Assembly: GCA_944392555.1 (NCBI GenBank)
Contig: CALXWZ010000002.1
Location: 156,400 to 220,399, forward strand
Length of the DNA: 64,000 nt
DNA from: an uncultured Alphaproteobacteria bacterium
Lineage (GTDB): Bacteria > Pseudomonadota > Alphaproteobacteria > CAAHEQ01 > UBA3637
Direction of reading: 5' to 3'
Position 1 is the stretch's first letter. The number at the start of each line of letters is the position of its first letter. Below, piece after piece: positions 16,257 through 24,227 of the stretch. The position numbers and the translations under genes were made by a program. The notes below the pieces were generated by a model that saw nothing but the letters and a program-made list of their open reading frames with translations, searched no databases and had not been told where the DNA came from.

Positions 16257-16913
16257 TTATTCTCCGCGCGTATGCGAATGTGTAAAACGCAACTGTGATA
16301 AGGTTTCAGACTGTTGTGCAGAAGCAATTCGTTCGGTTTTCGGGAGCAAAAGATTATAAAATGCCTCTTTCATCGGTTTAAAACTCGGTTCATTTTTTAA
16401 GCAATCGTATGCTTGTGCCAGAACGGAGCGTTGTGAATCATTATTAAAGCGTAAGGCGGAAAATACTTGCTCTTTTCCGGTATAAATAACGCATTCATCT
16501 AATTGGGTTTCATACGTACCTTCGTATCTGAAATCTTCATCGGTTGTGCCGGGATTTTCGGCGACTTGTTGTTTAATCCAGGCTTCTTTTTGGGGCCCGT
16601 CCGGAATTAAGGCTTGATGAAAGTTAAGTTGAATCGTATAAACATTAAATGTATTTTCTTTTTTGCCCGGAATTAAAAAATCAAACGTATGATAACGATA
16701 GTGTAATTTAAAGGTTGATTTATCGTTATAAGAGCCGTGAGAACTTAATAAGCGACAAGGTTTTTCTTGCCCGTTTTGTTGAAAAGCGCAAGCGCTTGAT
16801 TCGGCTTCCTTGCGTTCTGCGCAATTAATTTGCATCAGATATTTTTTCAAACGTTTGTCGTCGGATATTGTTTTGGGGTTAAAAATAATTTCACCGTTAG
16901 ATAATGTATGCAT
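16257..16913 (-). CDS. Conserved-looking hypothetical protein upstream of the HAD-like gene
   Basis: A soluble protein of about 218 residues without signal peptide or membrane helix. I do not recognise a family. It contains two Cys in CAERKEAESSACAF and a predicted beta-rich middle (TFKLHYRYHTFDFLIPG, FNVYTIQLNF). The chosen start is ATG 16913 (MHTLSNGEI), because GAGGAAC sits 5 bases before it. Upstream ATGs at 16934 and 16949 are in frame but have weaker ribosome sites. Confidence 0.6.
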   Translation of the reverse strand: MHTLSNGEIIFNPKTISDDKRLKKYLMQINCAERKEAESSACAFQQNGQEKPCRLLSSHGSYNDKSTFKLHYRYHTFDFLIPGKKENTFNVYTIQLNFHQALIPDGPQKEAWIKQQVAENPGTTDEDFRYEGTYETQLDECVIYTGKEQVFSALRFNNDSQRSVLAQAYDCLKNEPSFKPMKEAFYNLLLPKTERIASAQQSETLSQLRFTHSHTRGE

Positions 16914-17145
16914 ATTCTGTTCCTCATTGTTCATCGGAAAGGAAAACAAATCACCAAAAGCATACGATAATTTCGCACACTTCTTTTAATCCGTTTATCC
17001 TCATTTGTATTTAAATATGCGCTCTATTATATCCCTTTTTTTTGAATAATGCAATGATTTTTTTATTTTATAAGCTAAATCCTGTTTAGCAATTCGCCTT
17101 CAAAAATAATTGTTCTGAAAAAGATATAAAATAAATTACAAAAAA

Positions 17146-17194
17146 ATTACATTAAATGTATTGACATTCTTTTCATAATTACATAATATGTAAT
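17146..17194 (+). promoter_or_regulatory. Promoter with two ATTACAT palindromes
   Basis: TTGACA (17161-17166), 17-bp spacer, TAATAT (17184-17189). Near-palindromes at 17146-17161 and 17178-17194 (ATTACAT...ATGTAAT) touch the -35 and cover the -10. Their starts are 32 bp apart, about three helical turns. The same motif controls the VRR-NUC gene promoter, so both are probably bound by the repressor encoded at 18195-18674. Confidence 0.6.
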
Positions 17195-17210
17195 AAGCAA
17201 AGGAGGAATG

Positions 17211-17558
17211 ATGACGATATTAACATCAGAAAAAAAACACTCACCTGTTGATTTTGTTTATGCATTGGAGGATTACATTGAACAACTTATTGAAGAAACA
17301 GATATAAATTTTAAATTACTAAAAAGTTTTCAAGTTGTTTGCACGTTAAACGGGATAGTTGATTACGATTATGATGCGTCTGAGGCTTATCCGATAAAAC
17401 GCGAAACATTCAAACGAGAATTATTGTTAAAAGGTTGGTATTACATTTTATGTTATGGAACAAATGCTGAAAAAAAATGGCAAAAAGCAACGCGTAATAA
17501 AAAATTATATAATCGAATCAATAAATTAATTTGGAATTTAATTGAAAATGATTTTTAA
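17211..17558 (+). CDS. Small hypothetical protein under the ATTACAT operator
   Basis: A soluble, acidic-then-basic protein of about 115 residues, beginning MTILTSEKKHSPVDFVYALE. No family is recognised. AGGAGG at 17201-17206 favours ATG 17211 over the adjacent ATG 17208. The strong promoter with paired palindromes suggests it belongs to the repressor-controlled phage-like module. Its codon use is more AT-rich than the housekeeping genes here. Confidence 0.6.
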   Translation: MTILTSEKKHSPVDFVYALEDYIEQLIEETDINFKLLKSFQVVCTLNGIVDYDYDASEAYPIKRETFKRELLLKGWYYILCYGTNAEKKWQKATRNKKLYNRINKLIWNLIENDF

Positions 17559-17569
17559 TGGAGAAGAAG

Positions 17570-17641
17570 ATGACAATGGCGGATATTTATAGTGGTATTG
17601 TGTTATCGAGTATCATTTTTGGGCTGTGTATTCTACTGTAA
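17570..17641 (+). CDS. Possible 23-residue hydrophobic micro-protein
   Basis: ATG 17570 opens 23 codons that end in a membrane-helix-like stretch (IVLSSIIFGLCILL). GGAGAAG lies before it, and it is 11 bp after the previous stop. The size and hydrophobicity recall phage or type I toxin-like peptides, but that is only resemblance. Confidence 0.3.
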   Translation: MTMADIYSGIVLSSIIFGLCILL

Positions 17642-17657
17642 TTGTATTACATTATTT

Positions 17658-18128
17658 TTAATAGCCCAGTTGAGTAGCAAAAATAGTGCTTAACGGTTTC
17701 GGAGAATTAGGGTCAGGGTGCTTGTTATCAGCTATTTTTAAAGAATGATTTTTAATTTTAGATTGTGTAAAACCATTTGATTTAATTTGTTGTTTAGTGT
17801 GTTTGGATTCTGTATAGTGATATACGTCGGCGTAATAAGATTCATTTTGAATAGATTTCCGAAGAAAAAATTGTTTTTGAGATGAGGCATAGTTCTCGCT
17901 TTGAACGATTGGGTATAAAATAACGGCTTTTACGGGTAATATGGCTTGAACAAATAAAAAAATAAGACATACAAAAAAAATAAGTAGCCATGATTCCCCG
18001 TGATTTGTGACAATGATATTTGTAACCGGCGCCGGTTCATGTTTATCAGCGATTTTTTTTTCCGGCGCTCCGGGGATTGCTTCAGATAAAATTTCGCGTG
18101 TATAGTTTACAATTTGTTGTTTATTCAT
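17658..18128 (-). CDS. Single-pass membrane protein, unknown
   Basis: The 156-residue protein has a short cytoplasmic N terminus (about 45 residues), one membrane helix (SWLLIFFVCLIFLFVQAILP) and a hydrophilic C-terminal part. No family is recognised. It lies 66 bp downstream of the repressor on the same strand and may share its transcript. A short inverted repeat (ATAGTA...TACTAT) sits just upstream, near 18140-18160. Confidence 0.55.
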   Translation of the reverse strand: MNKQQIVNYTREILSEAIPGAPEKKIADKHEPAPVTNIIVTNHGESWLLIFFVCLIFLFVQAILPVKAVILYPIVQSENYASSQKQFFLRKSIQNESYYADVYHYTESKHTKQQIKSNGFTQSKIKNHSLKIADNKHPDPNSPKPLSTIFATQLGY

Positions 18129-18194
18129 TTCGTCCTCAATCTATAGTAGAAAAATATATACTATCGTATGACAAAATGCACTTAAAAACAATAA

Positions 18195-18674
18195 TCAGGC
18201 GGAAATAACTTGATTTTGAGCCAGAATTTCGGCGATTGAGATGATTTCCGCCATACGATCCTGGCGGGGGGTATCTTTGATTTTATCATATAATGAAAAT
18301 ACGAGTTCAATTTCTTTTCGTGGCTTTAACTGTAAATTACGTTCTTGTAAAAATGTATGCACCGTTTCATAAATCAGAATGATGATTTCTTTATCATAAT
18401 TTACATGTGACGATTCGTTTTCCTCTTCCGTAAATCGCACAAAATCACATCGGTCTTCATTATAATCAAGCAAACTTTTTGCATCAATTCCCAGCTTCTC
18501 GGCAAAAACAGCAATCCGATTTGCCGGAATGCGCCGTTGCTTGCCACCGTTCACCGGGGAATTATGAATGAGTTCGGATATGCGCGTGCTTGGCCAGTTA
18601 ATGGCTTTTGCAAATGAGGCATTCGTTTTATACCCCTTCTCAAAGATTCGCGCTTCAAGCCAATCCCATTTCAT
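18195..18674 (-). CDS. XRE/CI-like HTH transcriptional repressor
   Basis: The 159-residue protein has an N-terminal lambda-type helix-turn-helix: ARIFEKGYKTNASFAKAINWPSTRISELIH, then RIPANRIAVFAEKLGIDAKSLLDY. The C-terminal part (about 90-159) is charged and probably dimerises. There is no visible Ser/Lys LexA-type peptidase site. AAGGAG precedes ATG 18674. Its promoter overlaps ATTACATT half-sites shared with the divergent VRR-NUC gene, so autoregulation and a CI-like switch are likely. Confidence 0.8.
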   Translation of the reverse strand: MKWDWLEARIFEKGYKTNASFAKAINWPSTRISELIHNSPVNGGKQRRIPANRIAVFAEKLGIDAKSLLDYNEDRCDFVRFTEEENESSHVNYDKEIIILIYETVHTFLQERNLQLKPRKEIELVFSLYDKIKDTPRQDRMAEIISIAEILAQNQVISA

Positions 18675-18699
18675 ATTCCTCTCCTTATAAGACTCTTTC

Positions 18700-18793
18700 A
18701 GTCTATCTTAAAAAATTACATTTGTCAAATCAAAAAATAAATACATTTTATTACATTTTTTGTATTGACAAATTACATTTAATGTAATATATG
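18700..18793. promoter_or_regulatory. Divergent promoters with ATTACATT operators
   Basis: Rightward: TTGACA (18765-18770), 17 bp, TATATG (18788-18793). A perfect 17-bp palindrome ATTACATTTAATGTAAT (18772-18788) fills the spacer. Leftward for the repressor: TTGACA (18723-18728, minus), 17 bp, TAGACT (18700-18705). Additional TTACATT half-sites lie at about 18716, 18742 and 18750. This arrangement is typical of a self-regulated phage repressor region. Confidence 0.75.
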
Positions 18794-18815
18794 TTCGGAA
18801 GGAAGGAGAAAATCA

Positions 18816-19328
18816 ATGAAACACATTTCATACACACGTGCCGTTGGGCAATTATATAAATTTGATATACCGGTATTATATGCGGATGTCAGATTCGGAA
18901 GGAACATCAATTCGCAAGCGGAATTGCAAAAAGCCTGTATTTCATGGGCAACATGGAATATAGAAAATGCCCGCTATCGGATTCACTTTGCGGGGCATGA
19001 AAGTCCGAATATATCCATGCAAGCCAATGCCTCCACACAAGCCGATGTAGCTAAAAAGATGGGTATTCGCAACGGATTTCCCGATTTGTGGATTTCGCTT
19101 AAAAACGGAGAAACGGGATATATTTTCTTTAAATTCGGCAAAGATAAATTAACGCGGGAACAATTTGAATTTCGCGATTTTTTGCAAGCAGAGGGGCATA
19201 AGTGGGGCATCTGTCGCACGGTGGATGAGTTTATTAAAACTTTATCTGACTGGGGATTAAGTTCCAAACACAAAAAGCAAAATCCCTTTGAACAAGAAAA
19301 TACAGGCAAATCAGAAAAAATCAGATGA
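18816..19328 (+). CDS. VRR-NUC-like nuclease-fold protein with an altered active site
   Basis: The 170-residue protein matches the VRR-NUC plan. It has an early ELQKACISWATWN helix, then KKMGIRNGFPDLWISL (catalytic Asp), then the core strand YIFFKFGKDKLTREQFEF, and a final helix around GHKWGICRTVDEFIKTL. The family usually has E-x-K in the core strand. Here the Glu position is Phe (FFKF), so catalysis is doubtful. VRR-NUC proteins occur in phages and as repair nucleases. The gene lies under the palindromic operator with AAGGAG before ATG 18816. The C terminus is Lys/Asn-rich. Confidence 0.75.
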   Translation: MKHISYTRAVGQLYKFDIPVLYADVRFGRNINSQAELQKACISWATWNIENARYRIHFAGHESPNISMQANASTQADVAKKMGIRNGFPDLWISLKNGETGYIFFKFGKDKLTREQFEFRDFLQAEGHKWGICRTVDEFIKTLSDWGLSSKHKKQNPFEQENTGKSEKIR

Positions 19329-19394
19329 TTTTTAGAGGGTTTTCAAAAAACAATCAAATCGTTATGGAATTAAATAATTAAAAGGAGGGAGTAA

Positions 19395-19763
19395 ATGAAC
19401 AGAAAAGAATTAGAGAGTGATTTAAGACGTGCTTTTTGGGTAGATAACCAATTACCGCTTTCATCATTAAAACGGTTGCGCGCTTCGTTGGGAAAATTTG
19501 TTTTATTGCCTGATGACCGCCCGATTGATGAAATTTTTAAAGAAAAAAGCGTTCATGAATGTCCAACGCGGGAAGATTTATTTCTCTGGGAAAAAGTGAT
19601 GTTTCGATGGATTCCGTTATTGGCGCCCGAAAAGAGAAATATCGTTAAACGCCGTTCGCAAGAATGGAGTTGGAAGAAAATTTCTTATGAGTTCGGCATC
19701 AGTCAACGCACGGCGCAACGCAGATATGTGGCTGCATTGGATACCCTGCTGAAAAGTATTTGA
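19395..19763 (+). CDS. Phage-type HTH protein (resembles DUF6362)
   Basis: The 122-residue protein has a C-terminal helix-turn-helix, RRSQEWSWKKISYEFGISQRTAQRRYVAALD, similar to sigma region 4 or small terminase-like HTH proteins. It resembles what I remember of DUF6362 proteins, which often sit next to VRR-NUC genes in alphaproteobacterial phages. It follows the VRR-NUC-like gene by 66 bp on the same strand with a good ribosome site (AAAGGAGGG). The family name is from memory and uncertain. Confidence 0.6.
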   Translation: MNRKELESDLRRAFWVDNQLPLSSLKRLRASLGKFVLLPDDRPIDEIFKEKSVHECPTREDLFLWEKVMFRWIPLLAPEKRNIVKRRSQEWSWKKISYEFGISQRTAQRRYVAALDTLLKSI

Positions 19764-19853
19764 GATATAAAAGAATCGGCTTCGGGGCGAACACATTTAA
19801 AAACAAAGACAACTTATGCTTGATAACTTGTTCGCTACCTTGCCGAATCATCT

Positions 19854-20300
19854 TTATTTATCTAAAACATTTCGCACGTAAAAGTATAATATGTCGGCAA
19901 AATTCGGAAATTTTACAAAGACGGTATAAGAGTGCCTATCAATAATTTGATATTCTTTGCGACTGGCATCATAAGCAATCAATTCTTCGGGAGAAATGCC
20001 CAAAATGATTTTTTTCTTTAATATCGGGTTGGAAGAAAATGAAGCCTGCATCGGCAAAATGGCACGATGAAAGTGGGCCCCGTTGTTGCGTTCATGTTCC
20101 TGTGTAGAAAAAAGTTCTAACCCGTTCCAAAAAAGACCGTCCGTCATCATTAAAAATGTTGTGTAATCTCCCGGTAATCTGCCGTAGCCAGCTTGTAGCA
20201 ATGAAGCATATACATTGCTGATTTCCGGGTGTTCGGCCGGAGGATAGATGACGGCGTAATCTTGATAGACTTTTTTAAGAACTTGAACGAGTGTGCGCAT
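19854..20300 (-). CDS. SUKH (SMI1/KNR4, YrhA-like) family protein
   Basis: The 148-residue protein has SUKH features: GRLPGDYTTFLMMTDGLFWNGLELFS (the usual LP.DY..FL...NG pattern), ILGISPEELIAYDASRKEYQIIDR, and a C-terminal FADILYFYV helix. SUKH proteins are often immunity proteins for polymorphic toxins. This gene is the last of the coupling-protein operon, one base after the preceding stop. No toxin is adjacent in the window. Confidence 0.75.
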   Translation of the reverse strand: MRTLVQVLKKVYQDYAVIYPPAEHPEISNVYASLLQAGYGRLPGDYTTFLMMTDGLFWNGLELFSTQEHERNNGAHFHRAILPMQASFSSNPILKKKIILGISPEELIAYDASRKEYQIIDRHSYTVFVKFPNFADILYFYVRNVLDK

Positions 20301-20301
20301 A

Positions 20302-21564
20302 TTATCTCCCCGGCATAGCCTTCAAAGCAATTTTTTCAAAAGCCGCCTTGGAAAAGCCGGCATAGACGCTTCTATCTTGCTTGTTTTTCCCGCCGGAGCC
20401 TGTAAACATACCAAACGGCACATAAATTTTTCCGACAGGGGCAGGCACATATAACAGCGGTGGATATGAAATGCCGTTTTCCGTAAGAATCTGCTCGTCC
20501 AGATAAGCATGTATCATATCGTGAAAAGGTTTATCTTGCATAAATACCATATTGTTAAAATCAATCGTTCCGCCGTATTCGGGGGGATATTTTAAATGAA
20601 CGGTATAATTTTCTGGAATTTTCCCTTTTTTCATATAAAAAATCCCTTCTTCCGAAACGCCTGCCGAACGTAATTCCATTGTGTAATTATAACTTAATAA
20701 ACGCACAAAATCGCGCACAACGCGTTTTAAAAGTAAATGCTGTTCCAACATATCATACGTGAATGAGCCGATATAGGAAACTGCCATTAAATCCATACCC
20801 GGAAAATTCAGTTGATTAAACCGGTTAGCCCAGTAATCCTGATTTTTAGTCAGCTGATTGCCGGTTATAATTTCTTGATTGAGGCTATCTAATGCGTTAT
20901 CAAGCCATTCCATGTTTGGCAGTTGTGTTTGTTCAGCGAGTTGGGACGTTTGCGCAGTTGTTGCTGAGGTATGGGTTTGCGCCGTTGTTGTAGAAGATTG
21001 CTCGGTGAACCCATGCATTTGCGAGGGTGCCGTGGACGATAGCTCGGTGAACCCGCGCATTTGCGAGGGTGCCGTGGACGATTGCTCAGCGAACCCGTGC
21101 ATTTGCGACGGGGGCGTTGACTTGGCTTGTGTTTCGGGGACAGCCGTCAGAATATCATCCAACAAAGATGGTGTATCGGGTAATTCAGTCAGTGTCAAAA
21201 CATCCATCTTACGCTTTTCGGCAATGGGTGTTTCTTTGGGAGGAATTATCGTGCCGGCATTCGGTGATGTATAACCTCCTGTATTTTTAAAGGATGAAGC
21301 AGGTAAGGGGGATTTATCCGCTCCATGCGTAGCGGTAATCGGTTGTTCCATTGACTGACTGCTTGTGCCATCTTGTGCAGATTTTGTTTGGAATGAAGAT
21401 GTTTGTTTGTTTTCGGCATTAACTCCGGCAGAAAATGCGGATTTTCCACTTTGAAATGTTTCGCCTCCGATAGCGTATTCCGGAAATAAATCCTCCCAGG
21501 AGATAAGAGAATTATCTTCCTTGTTCAGTTGCGAAAAATCAAGTTTATCCGTGTTATCCGTCAA
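20302..21564 (-). CDS. Coupling-protein operon protein with a repeat linker
   Basis: The 420-residue protein has no membrane helix. The N-terminal half (to about 215) is low-complexity Ser/Thr/Pro/Gln and contains 14-residue repeats of the form APSQMxGFxExSST. The C-terminal half (about 220-420) looks globular: MDLMAVSYIGSFTYDMLEQH, PPEYGGTIDFNNMVFMQDKPFHDMIHAYLDEQ. No family is recognised. It sits 5 bp after the VirD4-like gene, so it may act as a substrate adaptor or accessory of the coupling protein. This is inference from position. Confidence 0.65.
   Translation of the reverse strand: MTDNTDKLDFSQLNKEDNSLISWEDLFPEYAIGGETFQSGKSAFSAGVNAENKQTSSFQTKSAQDGTSSQSMEQPITATHGADKSPLPASSFKNTGGYTSPNAGTIIPPKETPIAEKRKMDVLTLTELPDTPSLLDDILTAVPETQAKSTPPSQMHGFAEQSSTAPSQMRGFTELSSTAPSQMHGFTEQSSTTTAQTHTSATTAQTSQLAEQTQLPNMEWLDNALDSLNQEIITGNQLTKNQDYWANRFNQLNFPGMDLMAVSYIGSFTYDMLEQHLLLKRVVRDFVRLLSYNYTMELRSAGVSEEGIFYMKKGKIPENYTVHLKYPPEYGGTIDFNNMVFMQDKPFHDMIHAYLDEQILTENGISYPPLLYVPAPVGKIYVPFGMFTGSGGKNKQDRSVYAGFSKAAFEKIALKAMPGR
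21007..21132 (-). repeat. Three 42-bp tandem repeats in the linker coding region
   Basis: Units begin at 21007, 21049 and 21091 (GAACCC...). Each encodes 14 residues, with a few substitutions between units. They can change the linker length in frame. Confidence 0.85.
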
Positions 21565-21569
21565 CGATA

Positions 21570-23753
21570 CTACACTCCTTTAACCTTCTTTTCAATATCT
21601 TCAATTTGTCCTTGCATCATTGTTTTAAGCATTTGAATATCGGTATCTTCGCGTTGTGCCACAACCCAATACGGCACCCAGGGGGAGGCCCCCATGGCGC
21701 ATTTCTTTTTCATACTTTTATCCAAATACCACCGTGGGGCGTCTGCAAGAATCGGACGATTTAAAAAGCCTTGGAATAAGACGTATTGCTTTAAATAACT
21801 TAAACTCATCATATCGGAAGCCCCGACCACGTTTGAACTTTGCAATGAACGCGAAACGTTTGCGGCAAACGGGTTTGTTTGTTGCGATACACCTTCCGTT
21901 CTTGATGAGCTGGCAACTTCAATGGTCTTCGTTCCGATCATTTTACTGAACCGCTCCGCCGTTTGTTCGTTGTTTTGTGCTAAAATAACTTTTGCGGCGG
22001 TTGTTGTAATAATTGTTTCCAAATCGTCTTTCCCGTATTGTCCGGAAATCTGCCCTAAATCCTGCCCGATGAGTAAGTAAGCCACTTTTTGTCCGCGTCC
22101 GACGGCAGGCCCGTCTTTAACGGCAGCCAACTTCGGCATTTGCGGGAACTCGTCAAGCACAAAAAGCGTCGGGAACGGTCCGGACTTAATCCCGTCCGTG
22201 CCGACAAAATTTGGTGGATTTGAAATTAAGAAAGAACTCATCAATTCAACAAAAATACCCGTAATAACGTTCATACTGCGCGCATCAACCTGATTGACCG
22301 ATAAATAAACGGATACAGGTTTCATTTCGCCCGTAATCGGATCACGCAGTCCCCGTAAATCGCGGAAAGTTAAGTCGCTGAACTTTGTGCGCATACGCAC
22401 GGCTGAGTTTTTGAAAATGTTAATACCGGCAAGTGCCGTTGATAAAATTGATCCGCGCTCTTTATCAGGCGTTCCCGATAACTGGTTTAATTCCACAACG
22501 GCACGGTGCGCATAAGCAAATCTATCTGCTTCTTTTACGGCCGAATCCAATAAATCGCGCATCGGATCTGCCATCATGGCCATCTGATCGCCTTCGTCTG
22601 CGCGACGTTTAATATCGGCGGCAATCTTCATTTGCGATTCCGTTAACCAGTCAAAAATCATGGCAATACAGGGTTCACAGCCTTGCCATTGCGTCGGCAA
22701 CCCTTCCCATGTGCCGATAGGTGCATAATTATCAATCGTCAACTGCCCTTGTTGTAAGGCTTGCAAGGCAAGGGTGGCGCTTTGATCTTTCATTCCGTCG
22801 TAATAAGTTGCCAACACGGCAGCGTCTTCCTGATCAAAACTGTTTTCCATTAACTTATTGATAAAATAATCGTTTGCCCGCGCCCGTTCGCACTTGCTTG
22901 AAATAAATTGTAAAAAACCCGACATGGCATTTCGACCCGTTTTTGACCAGTGCGGGTCGGCACCGCCTTTCGGCTCTTCTACCAACACGGCAACCATAGA
23001 GTCAATATATTTTTCCCGATCGGAACCTAACGGCGGTAAGCAAGAGGCTGACAGCGGATTCCAACTGGGATAATAAATACCTTTTTCGGGATCATCCTTT
23101 TCACCCCAGTTAATCACAAATACCGGGCCGATTGTTGCACGATATCCCGTTGTGTTAAAGCATAGCTCCGGCTTCGGGTCGTTGACAATGAGGCTAAGCC
23201 CCGGTGATTCTAAAATCGTTGGAACCACAACACCGACCGTTTTACCTGTTCCCGGAGGGGCAACAACCAAGCAAGAAAGTGTTTCGGGCATTTTCATTAA
23301 TTTCCCTTTGAACCGTCCCAACACGATACAAAACCCGTCAAATAACTTCATCTTTTTAACATCGGCATATTCTGCCATTCGTCCGCCACCGAAAATTTTG
23401 GGCATATAGTCGTATGGGTTTTTGATAATACCCACGATTAAAACCACCCAAAACATAATAAACGGTAAAAACGGTAAATACATAATCGGTTCCGGATTAG
23501 CCCGATTTAAAAATGCCGAAAACCATCTGCCGTATACGGAAAACAGATAACTCATATTCGGAATGGCTTTCTTCCAGAAAGAAATGGATTCTTGTATGGA
23601 AAGAATGCTGAAGCCGTTTACAATCCAAGTTTGCAAGGGGATAATGAGCCACATTAAAACAAAAAAAGTTAAAACGGCTGCCGTAAACGTCCAACACAGC
23701 CAAATAATGAATTTTCCTTGATCTTCGTAAGCGCTGTCTCGTTTAAATCCCAT
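21570..23753 (-). CDS. VirD4/TraG-type type IV secretion coupling protein
   Basis: The 727-residue protein has two N-terminal membrane helices (about 14-40 and 88-111). A RecA-like ATPase domain follows, with Walker A APPGTGKT (165-172), SLIVNDPKPEL, and Walker B TLFVLDEFPQMPKL. The motor motif GQDLGQISGQYG and the end segment ILAQNNEQTAERFSKMIGTKT are typical of TraG/VirD4. Coupling proteins are inner-membrane hexamers that select DNA or effectors for type IV secretion. No relaxase or VirB4/VirB6/VirB10 gene is nearby, so the channel is elsewhere or the protein is orphaned. Confidence 0.93.
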   Translation of the reverse strand: MGFKRDSAYEDQGKFIIWLCWTFTAAVLTFFVLMWLIIPLQTWIVNGFSILSIQESISFWKKAIPNMSYLFSVYGRWFSAFLNRANPEPIMYLPFLPFIMFWVVLIVGIIKNPYDYMPKIFGGGRMAEYADVKKMKLFDGFCIVLGRFKGKLMKMPETLSCLVVAPPGTGKTVGVVVPTILESPGLSLIVNDPKPELCFNTTGYRATIGPVFVINWGEKDDPEKGIYYPSWNPLSASCLPPLGSDREKYIDSMVAVLVEEPKGGADPHWSKTGRNAMSGFLQFISSKCERARANDYFINKLMENSFDQEDAAVLATYYDGMKDQSATLALQALQQGQLTIDNYAPIGTWEGLPTQWQGCEPCIAMIFDWLTESQMKIAADIKRRADEGDQMAMMADPMRDLLDSAVKEADRFAYAHRAVVELNQLSGTPDKERGSILSTALAGINIFKNSAVRMRTKFSDLTFRDLRGLRDPITGEMKPVSVYLSVNQVDARSMNVITGIFVELMSSFLISNPPNFVGTDGIKSGPFPTLFVLDEFPQMPKLAAVKDGPAVGRGQKVAYLLIGQDLGQISGQYGKDDLETIITTTAAKVILAQNNEQTAERFSKMIGTKTIEVASSSRTEGVSQQTNPFAANVSRSLQSSNVVGASDMMSLSYLKQYVLFQGFLNRPILADAPRWYLDKSMKKKCAMGASPWVPYWVVAQREDTDIQMLKTMMQGQIEDIEKKVKGV

Positions 23754-23774
23754 GATAAAACTCCCCTTGCTTGA

Positions 23775-24212
23775 CTAAATGTTTCCCGTGTTTTCGGAAT
23801 GAACGTGATATCTTGTTTTCCTTAATTGCAGTTGTTTGCGATAAGGATTTAATTTGATTCCCACATAAAGTGTATATCCCAAACAAATAAACGGAATAAA
23901 CGGAATAAACCAATATTTATTATCCGCTAATTGTATGATTCGCATAACCCATTCTTTATAGGCGGAAAATAAGAAACCGATATCCGCTAATGATTGCTGG
24001 ATGAATTTTGTGAAAAAATCAACGGTTGCAAGATTGATGCCATCTGTTAAAAACCGTTGCACGGGAAATGCCGACAACCCCGTTCCGATAACCAAAACAA
24101 GCATCCAGCCCAATGATTTGGCCAGCCAAAAACAATATCTTTTTGTTGCTTGTTCGTTTTCTTGATTTAACTCATCGCACTTTTTTTCCCAAAAATCAGG
24201 CGTAAAAACCAT
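23775..24212 (-). CDS. Stand-alone homologue of the coupling-protein membrane domain
   Basis: The 145-residue protein has two membrane helices (about 33-52 and 98-118). Its segment from about residue 78 to 124 (LFSAYKEWVMRII...WFIPFIPFICLGYTLYVGIKLNPY) aligns well with residues 70-114 of the neighbouring VirD4-like protein (LFSVYGRWFSAFL...YLPFLPFIMFWVVLIVGIIKNPY). There is no ATPase domain. It looks like a duplicated coupling-protein membrane domain that could mix into the hexamer. It is 21 bp upstream of the VirD4-like gene in the same operon. Confidence 0.7.
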   Translation of the reverse strand: MVFTPDFWEKKCDELNQENEQATKRYCFWLAKSLGWMLVLVIGTGLSAFPVQRFLTDGINLATVDFFTKFIQQSLADIGFLFSAYKEWVMRIIQLADNKYWFIPFIPFICLGYTLYVGIKLNPYRKQLQLRKTRYHVHSENTGNI

Positions 24213-24227
24213 TTTTTGCTTCCCCCT

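Noticed and set aside
20879..21274. Open frame opposite the coupling-operon linker gene
   Set aside because: It arises from the 42-bp repeats read on the other strand; the leftward operon is continuous and domain-supported.
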